Shown: positions 25,825 through 35,824 of the stretch, one piece after another
How positions within the stretch are numbered: position 1 is the stretch's first letter
How the letters are laid out: each line of letters starts with the position of its first letter
DNA from: an uncultured Nioella sp.
GTDB taxonomy: Bacteria > Pseudomonadota > Alphaproteobacteria > Rhodobacterales > Rhodobacteraceae
Length of the DNA stretch: 51,223 nucleotides
Reading direction: 5' to 3'
NCBI GenBank assembly: GCA_947495575.1
Contig: CANLZL010000010.1
Span: 1 to 51,223, forward strand
The notes under the pieces: generated by a model
Told to the model about the DNA's origin: nothing
The model's input: only the letters and a program-made list of their open reading frames with translations
Databases searched by the model: none
Translations under genes and position numbers: made by a program

Positions 25825-27945
25825 ATGATCGACGTCGAAGACCTGTTAAGCTTGGTCAAGAACTACAATCCAAAAACGAATGAGGCCCTGATCCGCGGGG
25901 CCTATTTCTATGCGAAAGAGATGCATGAGGGGCAATATCGCCGCTCTGGCGAGCCGTATTTCACGCATCCCGTTGAGGTTGCCGCGATCCTGACCGATCA
26001 ACGTTTGGATGACGCCACAATCATCACGGCGCTTTTGCACGACACGATTGAAGACACCAAAGGCACCTATACTGAGGTTGCCAAAATGTTCGGGGCTGAC
26101 GTGGCCGAGCTGGTCGATGGTGTGACCAAACTGACCAATCTGGAACTGTCCAGTCGTCACACCAAACAGGCCGAAAACTTCCGCAAGCTTTTCATGGCGA
26201 TGTCCAAGGATCTGCGCGTGATTTTGGTCAAGCTAGCCGACCGGCTGCACAATATGCGTACCATCAAGCATATGAAGCCTGAAAAGCAGCTGCAAAAAGC
26301 GCGTGAAACCATGGATATCTTTGCGCCGCTTGCCGGGCGAATGGGCATGCAATCCATGCGCGATGAGTTGGAAGACCTATCCTTCTCGGTTGTGAACCCT
26401 GACGCTCGCCTGTCGATTATGCGCCGCTTTGTTTCATTGCAAAAGGAATCGGGCAACGTCATTCCAAAGATTACCGAAGACATCGAGCACGAGCTTGAGA
26501 AGCATGGCGTATCCGGAAATGTCTTTGGTCGTGCGAAGAAACCCTTCTCGATCTGGCGCAAGATGCAGGAAAAAGAGATGGCGTTTTCGCGTCTCTCTGA
26601 CATTTACGGCTTTCGCGTTATCACTGAAACCGAGGATGATTGCTATCGCGTTTTGGGTGCGATCCACCAGCGTTGGAAATCTGTGCCGGGCCGGTTCAAG
26701 GATTATATCAGCCAACCGAAATCGAACGGGTATCGCTCGATTCACACAACCGTTTCGGGCCGCGACGGCAAGCGGGTTGAGGTGCAAATCCGCACCAAGC
26801 AAATGCACGAAGTGGCCGAGGCTGGCGTTGCCGCGCATTGGTCCTACAAGGACGGCGTTCGCGCGGAAAACCCCTTTGCGGTTGATCCCGCCAAATGGCT
26901 AAGCTCGCTCACCGAACGCTTTGAAATGGGCGAGGACCACGATGAGTTCCTCGAGCATGTGAAGCTCGAGATGTATTCGGACCAGGTCTTTTGCTTTTCG
27001 CCCAAGGGCGATGTAATCAAGCTGCCCAAAGGCGCGACCCCGCTAGATTTTGCCTACGCGATCCATACCCGGATTGGTCACAGCTGTGTGGGTGCCAAAG
27101 TGGACGGATTACGCGTTCCGCTGTGGACCCGCTTGAAAAACGGACAGTCAATTGAAATCATTACCGCTGATGGGCAGGCCCCGCAGGCTACATGGATCGA
27201 TATCGTAAAAACTGGCCGCGCTAAGGCCGCGATCCGGCGGTGGCTGCGGGAAGAGGATCGCGGGCGCTACATACGGCTTGGTCAGGAGCTGGCCCGCGTC
27301 GCCTTTGAACAGGTCGGCAAAAAGGCGACCGAAAAAGCGCTTGGTACAGCGGCAAAGATCGTCAACCTCGACAACGCGGATGAAGTTCTGGCCCGAATCG
27401 GATCGACAGAGTTGTCGGCCCGCAATGTTGTTGCCGCGCTCTACCCTGAACTGGTTGCCAAGACCTACGATGCCGAGATTGAAGGCCCCGAGGTTGTGGG
27501 CCTGCCCGCTGGTGCAGATCTGAACCGTGCACAATGCTGTCAGCCGGTCCCTGGGGAACGCATTGTCGGCATCCCTTATAAGGGTCGTGGCCCTATCCTG
27601 CATGCAATTGATTGTCCGGCATTGGCCGATTTGGACGCTATGGCGGATAACTGGATCGACGTGCATTGGACCGAAGGGCGCCATGCGGCCGTGCACAATG
27701 TCACGATCAATGTCACACTCAGCAACGATAAAGGTGTGCTTGGGCGGATATGCACATTGATTGGCGAACAGAACGCCAATATCTCGGACATGGACTTTGT
27801 CGATCGAAAGCAGGATTTCTTCCGTTTGTTGATTGATGTTGAGGTCCGCGACGCGGAACATTTGCATGCCGTGATGATGGCCGTAGAGGCCGATAACGAT
27901 GTCGCCACGTTAGAGCGCGCCCGGAACCTCGACCGGCGCCCTTGA
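25825..27945 (+). CDS. rsh: Bifunctional (p)ppGpp synthetase/hydrolase (Rsh)
   Basis: A 706-residue RelA/SpoT homologue. Domain order is an HD hydrolase (TALLHDTIEDT with His72-Asp73), a synthetase (residues about 220-370, including FKDYISQPKSNGYRSIHTTV), a TGS domain (VFCFSPKGDVIKLPKGATPL), a helical/conserved-cysteine region (AQCCQPVPGERIVG) and a C-terminal ACT domain. The RFKD motif and intact HD pair indicate a bifunctional enzyme rather than a synthetase-only RelA. It is expected to be the single long Rsh of this alphaproteobacterium. It follows rpoZ directly. Confidence 0.97.
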   Translation: MIDVEDLLSLVKNYNPKTNEALIRGAYFYAKEMHEGQYRRSGEPYFTHPVEVAAILTDQRLDDATIITALLHDTIEDTKGTYTEVAKMFGADVAELVDGVTKLTNLELSSRHTKQAENFRKLFMAMSKDLRVILVKLADRLHNMRTIKHMKPEKQLQKARETMDIFAPLAGRMGMQSMRDELEDLSFSVVNPDARLSIMRRFVSLQKESGNVIPKITEDIEHELEKHGVSGNVFGRAKKPFSIWRKMQEKEMAFSRLSDIYGFRVITETEDDCYRVLGAIHQRWKSVPGRFKDYISQPKSNGYRSIHTTVSGRDGKRVEVQIRTKQMHEVAEAGVAAHWSYKDGVRAENPFAVDPAKWLSSLTERFEMGEDHDEFLEHVKLEMYSDQVFCFSPKGDVIKLPKGATPLDFAYAIHTRIGHSCVGAKVDGLRVPLWTRLKNGQSIEIITADGQAPQATWIDIVKTGRAKAAIRRWLREEDRGRYIRLGQELARVAFEQVGKKATEKALGTAAKIVNLDNADEVLARIGSTELSARNVVAALYPELVAKTYDAEIEGPEVVGLPAGADLNRAQCCQPVPGERIVGIPYKGRGPILHAIDCPALADLDAMADNWIDVHWTEGRHAAVHNVTINVTLSNDKGVLGRICTLIGEQNANISDMDFVDRKQDFFRLLIDVEVRDAEHLHAVMMAVEADNDVATLERARNLDRRP

Positions 27946-27978
27946 CGCGGCCCCGATTGGTTGGAGGCGGACACCCCA

Positions 27979-28614
27979 ATGGTGTTCAAGCGCAGAGATC
28001 CAAGGACATGGCTTGAGCTGTTCCGGACACTGTTTTACCCGCGTGGCGGGTGGAGCAGGGCGGTGCAGTATATCCGTCTGCGCGTTCACCGTCTGCCGGG
28101 AACGCCGGAATCCATTGCTCGCGGAATTTTTGCCGGGGCTTTTGTTATCTTCACACCGCTTTACGGCATCCATTTCGTTGCTGCGGCCCTATTGGCGCGA
28201 CTGATGCGCGGCAATATTCTAGCAGCCCTTTTGGCGACCTTTATTGGCAACCCCCTGACATATGTCCCCATTGCCCTTATTTCGATCCATACCGGGCATT
28301 TTCTGTTGGGCACTGATCCCGGCGGGGTTGGCGCACATCTAGGACAGCATTTCGCGGGCGCATGGCGTGATCTGCAACACAATTTCCTTGCGCTTTTTAC
28401 CGAAGAACGTGCGCATTGGGATGAGTTGATCCAGTTCTACCACGATCTGTTCTTCCCGTTCCTTGTGGGCTCTCTTATCCCCGGCGTGATTTGCGGGCTG
28501 GTTTGCTACTACCTGTCGGTGCCGGTCATCCGCACCTATCAGAAACGCCGCCTTGCCAAGCTGCGCGCAAAGATGGAGAAACTGAAAGCTCAGGCCGACG
28601 AAGCGGCAGAGTAA
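27979..28614 (+). CDS. DUF2062 membrane protein
   Basis: A 211-residue protein starting [20 protein letters not shown]. The DUF2062 signature is visible: [21 protein letters not shown] followed by a pair of membrane helices and [13 protein letters not shown] third and fourth helix lie near residues 150-185, and a basic coiled tail ([17 protein letters not shown]) ends the protein. The family is common in alphaproteobacteria but has no proven function. ATG 27979 follows TTGGAGG. It sits between rsh and pdxJ, 33 and 32 bp from each. Confidence 0.88.
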   Translation: MVFKRRDPRTWLELFRTLFYPRGGWSRAVQYIRLRVHRLPGTPESIARGIFAGAFVIFTPLYGIHFVAAALLARLMRGNILAALLATFIGNPLTYVPIALISIHTGHFLLGTDPGGVGAHLGQHFAGAWRDLQHNFLALFTEERAHWDELIQFYHDLFFPFLVGSLIPGVICGLVCYYLSVPVIRTYQKRRLAKLRAKMEKLKAQADEAAE

Positions 28615-28646
28615 GGCCCTTTGCGGCGTTGAGAAGGATCAAACGG

Positions 28647-29390
28647 ATGAGCAACCCGCCCCGTCTTGGAGTGAACATCGATCACGTCGCCACCGTGCGG
28701 AATGCCCGTGGGGGCGATGTGCCCGACCCGGTGCGTGCCGCCTTATTGGCCGAAGAGGCCGGGGCGGATGGAATCACTGCGCATCTGCGTGAGGATCGTC
28801 GCCACATTTCGGATGATGACATCGAACGGTTGATGGCCGCATTGAAAGTACCTTTGAATTTCGAAATGGCTGCGACCGATGAGATGCAGGCGATTGCACT
28901 GAAGCATCAACCTCATGCCGTCTGTATCGTTCCCGAAAAGCGGGAAGAACGGACAACCGAGGGTGGGCTGGACGTTGCGCGCGACGAAAACCGCCTGGCC
29001 CATTTCATTGCGCCCTTGCGTGACGCAGGCTGCAGGGTGTCGATCTTTATTGCCGCTGATAGGTCCCAGATCGAGGCCGCCAACCGCATTGGCGCAGAAG
29101 TGATCGAGTTGCATACAGGTGCATATTGCGACGCCCATTCCGAGGGCCGGTTCGAAGATCGCGATCGCGAACTGGACGCGCTGAGAGAAATGTCTACCTT
29201 TGCGCATTCGTTGGGGCTGGAGGTTCATGCCGGTCATGGTCTGACATACGAAACGGTTGGCCCTGTTGCGGCATTCCCCGAGCTTATGGAATTGAATATC
29301 GGGCATTTCCTGATCGGGGAGGCCATTTTCCGCGGCCTGACCCCGTCCATTCATGAAATGCAGCGTCTGATCAAAGAGGCCCGGACATGA
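28647..29390 (+). CDS. pdxJ: Pyridoxine 5'-phosphate synthase
   Basis: PdxJ condenses 1-deoxyxylulose-5-phosphate with 3-amino-2-oxopropyl phosphate to form pyridoxine phosphate in DXP-dependent vitamin B6 synthesis. The 247-residue TIM barrel starts [23 protein letters not shown] (active-site histidine and arginine). It continues with [43 protein letters not shown] and a C-terminal [11 protein letters not shown] with [12 protein letters not shown], matching the phosphate-binding and catalytic positions. The open frame reaches further upstream inside the DUF2062 gene, but ATG 28647 gives the family N-terminus. Confidence 0.97.
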   Translation: MSNPPRLGVNIDHVATVRNARGGDVPDPVRAALLAEEAGADGITAHLREDRRHISDDDIERLMAALKVPLNFEMAATDEMQAIALKHQPHAVCIVPEKREERTTEGGLDVARDENRLAHFIAPLRDAGCRVSIFIAADRSQIEAANRIGAEVIELHTGAYCDAHSEGRFEDRDRELDALREMSTFAHSLGLEVHAGHGLTYETVGPVAAFPELMELNIGHFLIGEAIFRGLTPSIHEMQRLIKEART

Positions 29391-29812
29391 TTATCAAGCC
29401 AAGCCGCTATGTTCTGGTCTTTGGCCTGACGATGCTGGCAATTATCGCTCTGATTTTCGCGATTAGCTTTGTGTTCGAGGCTTCCTTTGGAACAGTTTGG
29501 GCACCATTGGTGCCCGCAGTTGTTGCGTCGATGATCGAAGGACGAGGATATGCCCGCCAGACAACGCAAGAGATCAGCAACGGGGAGGCATGGAAAGCCG
29601 CTGTTCAAATGACTGCCGTGGCGCTCGGGCTGTACTTGATGCTGGCAGCGTTTATTCTGCAGGCCCAGCCCGAAATCATGGGCGTCGTAATGGCCCAACC
29701 ACTATTGGCGCTTGGCGGCGTGGCAATGTTTTGCCTGCTATGGCTGGTCACAAACCGGTTTTTCTTTACCTTGGGGATCAAGAACGAGCGCGCGACCGGT
29801 GCGCGAAATTGA
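29387..29812 (+). CDS. ABZJ_00895-like small membrane protein
   Basis: A 141-residue protein coupled to pdxJ by a 4-bp ATGA overlap. It has four membrane helices, at about residues 8-30, 35-50, 75-95 and 101-125. Between helices 2 and 3 is [22 protein letters not shown], the E-G-x-x-A-R region that resembles the ABZJ_00895 family. No function is known. It begins a group of four genes lying between pdxJ and acpS, which are adjacent in many proteobacteria. Confidence 0.65.
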   Translation: MIIKPSRYVLVFGLTMLAIIALIFAISFVFEASFGTVWAPLVPAVVASMIEGRGYARQTTQEISNGEAWKAAVQMTAVALGLYLMLAAFILQAQPEIMGVVMAQPLLALGGVAMFCLLWLVTNRFFFTLGIKNERATGARN

Positions 29813-29843
29813 TCTAACGCCCCGAAAAGAGAGGCCCTGCCTG

Positions 29844-30323
29844 ATGAGACGACTGCCCCAATGTGCCGCGATTTCGCTGGTTTGCGCGACGCCCGCCATC
29901 GCGCAGGATGTGCGCGACTGCAATACGTTCGAGGCCAATGCCCGCAACACCTATCCTCCGTATGAGGAGACGATCCGCAGCTATGCCAATGGCAATATCC
30001 GAGTGATCGCGCTGGACGTCGGTGAACCCGCGGCGGCGGCATATCATTTGCTTGTTACTCACCCTTTGCCGGATGAACCCTTTCCCGGGTGTAGTCTGAT
30101 TTCCAACAATGGAAGCCTTGGTTTCGGCAGCCTGCATATGGACAATGTTGCCGCGTCTTACGATCCGACAGCCGGGCTGTCCTTGTCGATCCCTGCCGAA
30201 TTTTATGAAGGTGACGCAGTTTATGTTGAAACGTTGCGTGTCACCGTAAATCAGGCCACCGGCGTGGTGTCGGCGGTGATTGCTGATGGCGGGCTAGTTC
30301 CGCCGCCAGCGGGTTCAAAATGA
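29844..30323 (+). CDS. Small secreted protein, unknown
   Basis: A 159-residue protein with a probable Sec signal peptide: MRRLPQCAAISLVCATPAIA, cleaved before QDVRDCN. The mature part has two cysteines (DCN and PGCSL) that could pair in the periplasm, and strands with no motif I recognise. The frame is open upstream to 29712, but ATG 29844 has an AGAGAGG site and starts exactly at the signal peptide. Its stop overlaps the start of the next exporter gene, so the two are translationally coupled. Confidence 0.7.
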   Translation: MRRLPQCAAISLVCATPAIAQDVRDCNTFEANARNTYPPYEETIRSYANGNIRVIALDVGEPAAAAYHLLVTHPLPDEPFPGCSLISNNGSLGFGSLHMDNVAASYDPTAGLSLSIPAEFYEGDAVYVETLRVTVNQATGVVSAVIADGGLVPPPAGSK

Positions 30324-30937
30324 GCGGCTACGAATTTGCAGCCTTGTTGCTGGCTTGGGGCCTTGCTGGAGGGAGCCCCGGCCCCGCAACTGTCACGATA
30401 GCCGGAACCGCGATGAGCCAGGGCAGGCGGGCCGGCGTTTTTGCAGGGGCAGGTGTGTGGACAGGGTCTGCCGTCTGGGGCATTGCAGCAATGGCTGGGA
30501 TGAGCGCCTTGATGCTGGCGAATGCCTGGATGGCAGAAGTGCTGCGTTATGTCGGCGCGGCTTACCTGTTGTTCCTTGCATATAAATCTCTGCGCTCCGC
30601 GCTGGCGGACAAGCCGGGACTGACCGTTGGTTCAACCGCTTCGGCCGGACATTTTCGGCGCGGGTTTTTGGTGCATATTGTAAACCCCAAAGCCATTTTG
30701 GCATGGGGCGCGGTTTTTGCCGTGGTTGTGCCGCCCGGCGCACCGCTGGCCACAGTCTTAGTGACTTTCCTAAGCCTCAGCGCGGTCTCGGCCTTTGTGT
30801 TTCTTGGCTATGGAGTACTGTTTTCCGGCCCGTCGATTATTCGTCGCTACAACGCTGCCCGGCGGTGGTTTGAGGCGGGATTTGCAGCACTTTTCGGTCT
30901 GGCCAGCCTCAAGATCCTCACCGCGCGACTGACCTGA
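30320..30937 (+). CDS. LysE/RhtB-family transporter (second copy)
   Basis: A 205-residue exporter-family protein with six likely helices. The family's N-terminal signature is here GGSPGPATVTIAGTAMSQGR. It also has the internal motif RYVGAAYLLFLAYKSLRSAL and the conserved NPKAILAWGAVFAVVV. The substrate is unknown. It overlaps the secreted-protein gene by 4 bp and is followed by the Dabb gene after 9 bp. It is only distantly similar to the exporter at 20319-20933, so not a recent duplicate. Confidence 0.88.
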   Translation: MSGYEFAALLLAWGLAGGSPGPATVTIAGTAMSQGRRAGVFAGAGVWTGSAVWGIAAMAGMSALMLANAWMAEVLRYVGAAYLLFLAYKSLRSALADKPGLTVGSTASAGHFRRGFLVHIVNPKAILAWGAVFAVVVPPGAPLATVLVTFLSLSAVSAFVFLGYGVLFSGPSIIRRYNAARRWFEAGFAALFGLASLKILTARLT

Positions 30938-30946
30938 GGATTTGTG

Positions 30947-31261
30947 ATGATTGACCATATCGTGATGTTGTCCCTGGCGGATGACGCGGACCAGCCGGAA
31001 CTGGCAGAGGTGATGACCGGTTTGGCCGCATTGAAGGGCAAGATTCCAGGGTTTTTCGGGTTCCGGCATGGCGAGAACATTGATCTTGAGGCGAAATCGC
31101 CGGGATTTGCCTATGGGTTCATCGGTCAGTTTGAGAGCCACACAGCGTTGCAAGCCTATGCAGTTGATCCTCGCCACCGGGCTCTTGGCGCGCGTCTGGT
31201 TGCACTTTGTAAAGGCGGCGGCGACGGTATTTTGGTTTTTGATATTGAAAGAGCTGACTAG
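30947..31261 (+). CDS. Dabb-family (stress-responsive A/B barrel) protein
   Basis: A 104-residue ferredoxin-like dimeric alpha-beta barrel protein: MIDHIVMLSLADDADQPELA, then KIPGFFGFRHGENIDLEAKSP and FIGQFESHTALQAYAVDPRH, the standard Dabb order. Members bind or transform small aromatic or polyketide-like compounds, or are stress-induced; a specific role is not visible. A GTG at 30944 lies directly before the chosen ATG. It ends at the base before acpS (TAG-ATG), suggesting one transcript. Confidence 0.85.
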   Translation: MIDHIVMLSLADDADQPELAEVMTGLAALKGKIPGFFGFRHGENIDLEAKSPGFAYGFIGQFESHTALQAYAVDPRHRALGARLVALCKGGGDGILVFDIERAD

Positions 31262-31711
31262 ATGATTTTGGGCATTGGAACGGATCTGGCGAATATCGAG
31301 CGGATCGAGGGCACGCTTGAGCGTTTTGGTGACCGGTTTCGCAATCGCGTATTCACCGAGACCGAGCAACGCCGGGCCGAACGGTCACTGAAACCTGCCG
31401 ATACCTATGCCAAAAGGTGGGCCGCGAAAGAGGCGTGTTCCAAGGCATTGGGCACAGGCCTGCGCATGGGCATCTCTTGGAAGGACATGGCGGTGACGAA
31501 CCTGCGATCGGGCCAACCGATCATGCATGTCACTGGATGGGCCAAGGAGCGGCTGGATCAGATGACCCCGGAAGGGATGGAGGCCACCATTCATGTCAGC
31601 CTGACCGATGATCATCCCTGGGCGCAGGCCTTTGTGGTCATCTATGCCTACCCTGAGGATATGGGCTGGCAGCCGGCGCCGCCAATGCCGCCGGGGCGCT
31701 CATTGGCTTGA
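31262..31711 (+). CDS. acpS: Holo-[acyl-carrier-protein] synthase
   Basis: AcpS attaches the 4'-phosphopantetheine arm of CoA to acyl carrier protein. The metal-binding residues D8 in [16 protein letters not shown] and E57 in [17 protein letters not shown] are present, together with [20 protein letters not shown]. At 149 residues it is slightly longer than the usual 120-140, with an extra Pro-rich tail ([16 protein letters not shown]). It starts straight after the Dabb stop and leads to lepB after 70 bp. Confidence 0.95.
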   Translation: MILGIGTDLANIERIEGTLERFGDRFRNRVFTETEQRRAERSLKPADTYAKRWAAKEACSKALGTGLRMGISWKDMAVTNLRSGQPIMHVTGWAKERLDQMTPEGMEATIHVSLTDDHPWAQAFVVIYAYPEDMGWQPAPPMPPGRSLA

Positions 31712-31781
31712 CTCCCTTAGCTGCAACCCTCATGTGATTTCGCAACAGGCATTGGCAGCACGTAACAGCGAGGCAAGTGAC

Positions 31782-32567
31782 ATGGCAGCAGAAGCCAAAA
31801 AGGACGGCATCTGGGAAACCGTAAAGACAGTTGTCTACGCGCTTTTGATCGCGGGCGTCTTTCGGACCTTGTTCTTTCAGCCATTCTGGATCCCGTCAGG
31901 ATCTATGAAAGATACGCTTCTAATTGGCGATTTCCTGTTCGTGAACAAAATGGCCTATGGCTATTCGCGCTATTCCTGCCCCTTTGCGATGTGCCCATTC
32001 TCGGGTCGTATTCTGGGCTCTGAGCCCGAGCGCGGCGATGTCGTTGTTTTCCGTCATCCGGTCAACAACACCGATTTCATCAAACGCGTGATTGGCCTGC
32101 CGGGCGATACCGTACAGATGCGCAACGGTGTGCTTTATATCAATGGGGAAGCCGCGCCTCTGGAACCAGCGGAACCCTTCGTTGAGCCCTATGATTATCA
32201 GGGTCCGCAGCGTAATCTGCCACGCTGTTCTGAACAGGTGGTCGGCATCGGTGGCGATTGCATTGTAAACCGCTTTATCGAAACGCTGCCCAACGGTGTC
32301 GAGCATTATGTGCTGAATATCGAAGATGGCAGCTTTGCCGATAACACCCCCGTCTTTACGGTGCCTGAAGGCCAGTATTTCGTAATGGGTGATAACCGCG
32401 ATAACAGTCAGGACAGCCGCTTCCCCCGGTCTATCGGTGGCGTTGGCTTCGTGCCTTACGAAAACATTATTGGTCGGGCTGACCGGATCATGTTCTCTTC
32501 TGCCGGGGAACGGATGGTCTATTTCTGGACATGGCGCAGCGACCGGTTCTTCCGCGCGGTGGATTGA
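31782..32567 (+). CDS. lepB: Signal peptidase I
   Basis: Cleaves signal peptides from proteins exported by Sec or Tat. The 261-residue protein has one N-terminal membrane helix (about residues 13-30), the catalytic serine S41 in [12 protein letters not shown] and the general base K101 in [15 protein letters not shown]. The box E motif [11 protein letters not shown] lies near residue 205. A cysteine-containing insert ([13 protein letters not shown], about 64-76) precedes the lysine region, as in other alphaproteobacterial enzymes. ATG 31782 has a GAGG site; the longer frame would start before acpS ends. rnc follows after 10 bp. Confidence 0.96.
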   Translation: MAAEAKKDGIWETVKTVVYALLIAGVFRTLFFQPFWIPSGSMKDTLLIGDFLFVNKMAYGYSRYSCPFAMCPFSGRILGSEPERGDVVVFRHPVNNTDFIKRVIGLPGDTVQMRNGVLYINGEAAPLEPAEPFVEPYDYQGPQRNLPRCSEQVVGIGGDCIVNRFIETLPNGVEHYVLNIEDGSFADNTPVFTVPEGQYFVMGDNRDNSQDSRFPRSIGGVGFVPYENIIGRADRIMFSSAGERMVYFWTWRSDRFFRAVD

Positions 32568-32577
32568 GGCGGTGGCA

Positions 32578-33258
32578 ATGCGACTCTCGCGCGATTTGGA
32601 AGCATTTTGCGACAGGTTGGGGCATCAGTTCGCTGACCTCGACCTGTTGATGCGCGCGCTGACACATGGGTCGATTTCATCGGTGACGCGTCCTGACAAT
32701 CAGCGGCTTGAATTTCTGGGTGACCGCGTGCTTGGCCTTGTGATGGCCGAAGCGGTTTTACAGGCAGACAAAGACGCCCCCGAGGGCCGATTGGCCCCAC
32801 GGTTCAATGCGTTGGTGCGTAAGGAAGCTTGCGCTGATGTGGCCCGTCAGATTGATCTGGGCGCGGTTCTAAAGCTTGGCAAATCCGAGATGAAAACCGG
32901 TGGGCGGCGCAAGAACGCGCTGCTTGGCGACGCGATGGAGGCGATCATCGCCGCCGTCTACAAAGATGCCGGATATGACGTAGCGCGCGATCTGATCCTA
33001 AGGCTTTGGGGCGACCGTGTCACGAATGTCAAAGACGATGCCCGGGACGCCAAAACGGCTTTGCAGGAATGGGCGCAGGGGCGGAAACAACCGCCGCCCG
33101 CATATGTCGAGGTCGAACGGTCGGGCCCTGACCATGCGCCGGTTTTTACTGTTGAGGCGCGCATGGCTAGCGGTGAAGCGGTGCAGGCGCAGGCAACGTC
33201 AAAACGGCAGGCCGAACAGGCCGCAGCAAAGGCTTTGCTGGACCAGCTTGATGATTAA
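32578..33258 (+). CDS. rnc: Ribonuclease III
   Basis: Cleaves double-stranded RNA in rRNA and mRNA processing. The 226-residue protein has the catalytic signature [18 protein letters not shown], with the second acidic pair in [16 protein letters not shown], and a C-terminal double-stranded RNA-binding domain ([20 protein letters not shown] onward, ending [16 protein letters not shown]). A GTG six bases upstream (32572) is another possible start. The lepB-rnc-era order is conserved, but here era is separated by a gene on the other strand. Confidence 0.97.
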   Translation: MRLSRDLEAFCDRLGHQFADLDLLMRALTHGSISSVTRPDNQRLEFLGDRVLGLVMAEAVLQADKDAPEGRLAPRFNALVRKEACADVARQIDLGAVLKLGKSEMKTGGRRKNALLGDAMEAIIAAVYKDAGYDVARDLILRLWGDRVTNVKDDARDAKTALQEWAQGRKQPPPAYVEVERSGPDHAPVFTVEARMASGEAVQAQATSKRQAEQAAAKALLDQLDD

Positions 33259-33273
33259 GCGCGCGAAAGCGTC

Positions 33274-34764
33274 TCAGAACTCTGCGGCCATCCCCTCGAT
33301 GACAATGCGCGTGGCAATGAAGCGGTCGCGATCCTCGGTGCGCTCCCGCGCCAAATCCATTCCCGCCATATAGGCCTGTAGCGCCCGATCGGTATCGCCC
33401 ATCGCCATCAAAGCCGCGCCTATATGAGTGATGGATTGCGCAGCGGTTGAATAGAGCGCAGGCCGGATGGTCGCTGTTGTTTGGATAGCTTCCTCCAGGA
33501 CGTCATTGGCTGTCAGGGTTTGCCCCGCCACCCAAAGCTCTGCCGCGATATGGGTCAGTGTGTCGGCGCGGCTGGAGGTGCGTTCAATTGTGCGGGCGGC
33601 CGCAAGCGCATCAGTGAAAAGGCGTGTCGCCTCGCTTGTCTCGCCAATTTCGGTCAGCAGCGCGGCCAGCGTGGCCTGCGCCATTGCGCGAGGGGCAGTA
33701 TCCGGCAAGGCGTCAATTACGGGTTGGGCCTGAGCCAGCAGCGTCGGGGCATCTTCACCCGCCATCTGGGCAGCGTCGCGCAGAAACCGCGCAACAGCGA
33801 TTTGACTGGTGCCCGATGGCTCAGCGATGCCAGCCCGGTTCAGGATCTCTGGATAGATCAGTCGTGCCAAATCGCGGTCTTCGGATTCAACCAGCCGTTC
33901 CGCAAAGAAGGAGAGGGTCAAATCCATATCCGCGGCGGAATCATGTTGGTTGATCAGGTCGAGCGCCTGCGATGTATGGCCGGATTGGACCAATCCCGAA
34001 GCAATCCAGCCAATGGATTGCTGGCGCGCGTCGTCGGAATGCAGGCTTTCAGAAAGGGCCAACGCCTCTTCTAGTCCTCCGATTTCGGCCATGGTCTCGG
34101 TCAGAGAGGATAAAACAGAGGTTCGGTAATTGGAAAAAACCTGCGGATCATGCGTTGTTCCGGTTTCGGGGTCAATTGCGTTGATGGCGTCGACCAGCCG
34201 GGTGATGGTTGCAGCTTCAGGCGCTGACGCGGCCAGATGCGCCAGTGTCAGCATCCGGTCCATTCCATCGGCTATCGTGCTGCCAGTGGCAAAAGCGGCC
34301 TCCGCCTGACCCAAATGCGATTGTGCCCGCGCGATATGATCAAAGATAGGGGCGCGCGCCGGTCCCGGTGGCAAAGTTGCCGCTATCGGGTCAATCTGCT
34401 GAAGCAGGTAGTGGGCATCGTCGATATTGCCGTTTCGGGCGTGGGCCAAAGTCACCACCGAGATCAGCGTCAATTGTTCAACCGGGTCCGCTTGAGCGAA
34501 GGCCATCGACAGGGCTTCGTCCCCTTGATCCATTTCAACAAGGCTGATGGCCAGGACCTGACGCAGGTTTTGGGCGTGCTCCGGGTCTTGCATCTGATCG
34601 GCAAATTCGACGGCCTGAGCAATTATCGGCTGCGCGGGATGGTAGGGTTGGGGCCCTTCTGCCGGAGCTGCCGAAAGGCCGGTGGCCATCATGACCGGCA
34701 TTGCCAGCGCCAGAGCGGCACGGCGGATCAAGGACGAAAATGGTAAATTAGCAATGGCGGGCAT
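33274..34764 (-). CDS. Secreted alpha-helical repeat (TPR-like) protein
   Basis: A 496-residue protein with a probable signal peptide (MPAIANLPFSSLIRRAALAL, then AMPVMMATGLSAAPAEG). The rest is an array of helix pairs of about 30-40 residues rich in Ala, Leu and Asp, for example LAHLAASAPEAATITRLVDA and ALADAIxxA-like segments, consistent with TPR or Sel1-like alpha-solenoid repeats in the periplasm. No enzyme motif is visible. It is on the opposite strand between rnc and era and is convergent with rnc (15 bp). The ATG at 34764 was preferred over the frame opening at 34845 because it begins at the signal peptide. Confidence 0.68.
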   Translation of the reverse strand: MPAIANLPFSSLIRRAALALAMPVMMATGLSAAPAEGPQPYHPAQPIIAQAVEFADQMQDPEHAQNLRQVLAISLVEMDQGDEALSMAFAQADPVEQLTLISVVTLAHARNGNIDDAHYLLQQIDPIAATLPPGPARAPIFDHIARAQSHLGQAEAAFATGSTIADGMDRMLTLAHLAASAPEAATITRLVDAINAIDPETGTTHDPQVFSNYRTSVLSSLTETMAEIGGLEEALALSESLHSDDARQQSIGWIASGLVQSGHTSQALDLINQHDSAADMDLTLSFFAERLVESEDRDLARLIYPEILNRAGIAEPSGTSQIAVARFLRDAAQMAGEDAPTLLAQAQPVIDALPDTAPRAMAQATLAALLTEIGETSEATRLFTDALAAARTIERTSSRADTLTHIAAELWVAGQTLTANDVLEEAIQTTATIRPALYSTAAQSITHIGAALMAMGDTDRALQAYMAGMDLARERTEDRDRFIATRIVIEGMAAEF

Positions 34765-34906
34765 AGGGGCGACCTTTATCCAAAGTGACGAATGCAATGC
34801 CACTATGGGTCGAATGGTATCATGATTGGGTTCAATTCGCGCCATAGGCGTCCCAGCCCTAGGCAGCAGGGCGGAAATGCGCTATGGCCCCGGTCGCCCC
34901 TATGAA

Positions 34907-35824
34907 ATGGATAATGAGATGACCACACGCGCGGGCTTCGTTGCCCTGATCGGAGAGCCCAATGCCGGCAAGTCCACCCTGCTGAACCGCATGGTGGGGG
35001 CAAAGGTGTCGATCGTCACCCACAAGGTGCAGACCACCCGCGCCCGAATTCGCGGGGTCGCGCTTGAAGGGGATGCCCAGATTGTCTTTGTCGATACGCC
35101 GGGCCTGTTCCGCCCGCGTCGCAGGTTGGACCGCGCAATGGTTGCGGCCGCGTGGACGGGTGCTGCGGATGCTGATGTCGTGGTTCTGATGATCGAGGCG
35201 CATCGTGGACTGACCGACGGTGTTCAGGCCATCTTGGATGGTTTGTCTGAGCGTGCGGACGGCCGCCGCGTGGCCCTTGCCATCAACAAGATCGACCGCG
35301 TTCAAGCGGAAGTGCTGCTGGCGCTGACCAAATCCCTGAACGAGGCCTTTGCATTTGAAGAGACTTTCCTGATTTCGGCGGAAAAGGGCCATGGCGTCGA
35401 TCATCTGCGCAAATGGCTTGCCGAAAGTTTGCCTGAGGGTCCGTGGCTTTATCCCGAAGATCAGATTGCCGATCTGCCCATGCGCATGATTGCGGCGGAA
35501 ATTACCCGCGAAAAGTTGACCCTGCGCCTGCATCAGGAACTGCCCTACCAGCTGACGGTTGAAACCGAAAACTGGGAAGAACGCAAAGACGGCTCAGCCC
35601 GCATCGACCAGATCGTTTATGTAGCTCGGGACGGGCATAAAGGGATTTTGCTGGGCCATAAGGGTGAAACTATCAAGGCCGTTGGACAGGCGTCCCGTGC
35701 AGAGTTGGCGGAATTCCTTGGCCGCAAGGTACACCTTTTCCTTCAGGTCAAAGTGCGCCCCAACTGGCTGGAAGAATCCGAGCGTTATTCGGAAATGGGT
35801 CTGGATTTCAAAGACGGCAACTAA
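34907..35824 (+). CDS. era: GTPase Era
   Basis: Era binds 16S rRNA and aids small-subunit maturation. The GTPase motifs are G1 GEPNAGKST, the switch TTRARIRG, G3 DTPGLF and G4 NKID. The C-terminal KH RNA-binding domain has GHKGETIKAVGQASRAELAEF. The 305-residue protein can start at ATG 34907 or ATG 34919 (MTTRAGFVALIGEPNAG); homologues favour a short N-terminus, so either is possible. The frame is open to 34826 without a plausible signal there. recO lies downstream after DUF1491 and a hydrolase gene. Confidence 0.96.
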   Translation: MDNEMTTRAGFVALIGEPNAGKSTLLNRMVGAKVSIVTHKVQTTRARIRGVALEGDAQIVFVDTPGLFRPRRRLDRAMVAAAWTGAADADVVVLMIEAHRGLTDGVQAILDGLSERADGRRVALAINKIDRVQAEVLLALTKSLNEAFAFEETFLISAEKGHGVDHLRKWLAESLPEGPWLYPEDQIADLPMRMIAAEITREKLTLRLHQELPYQLTVETENWEERKDGSARIDQIVYVARDGHKGILLGHKGETIKAVGQASRAELAEFLGRKVHLFLQVKVRPNWLEESERYSEMGLDFKDGN

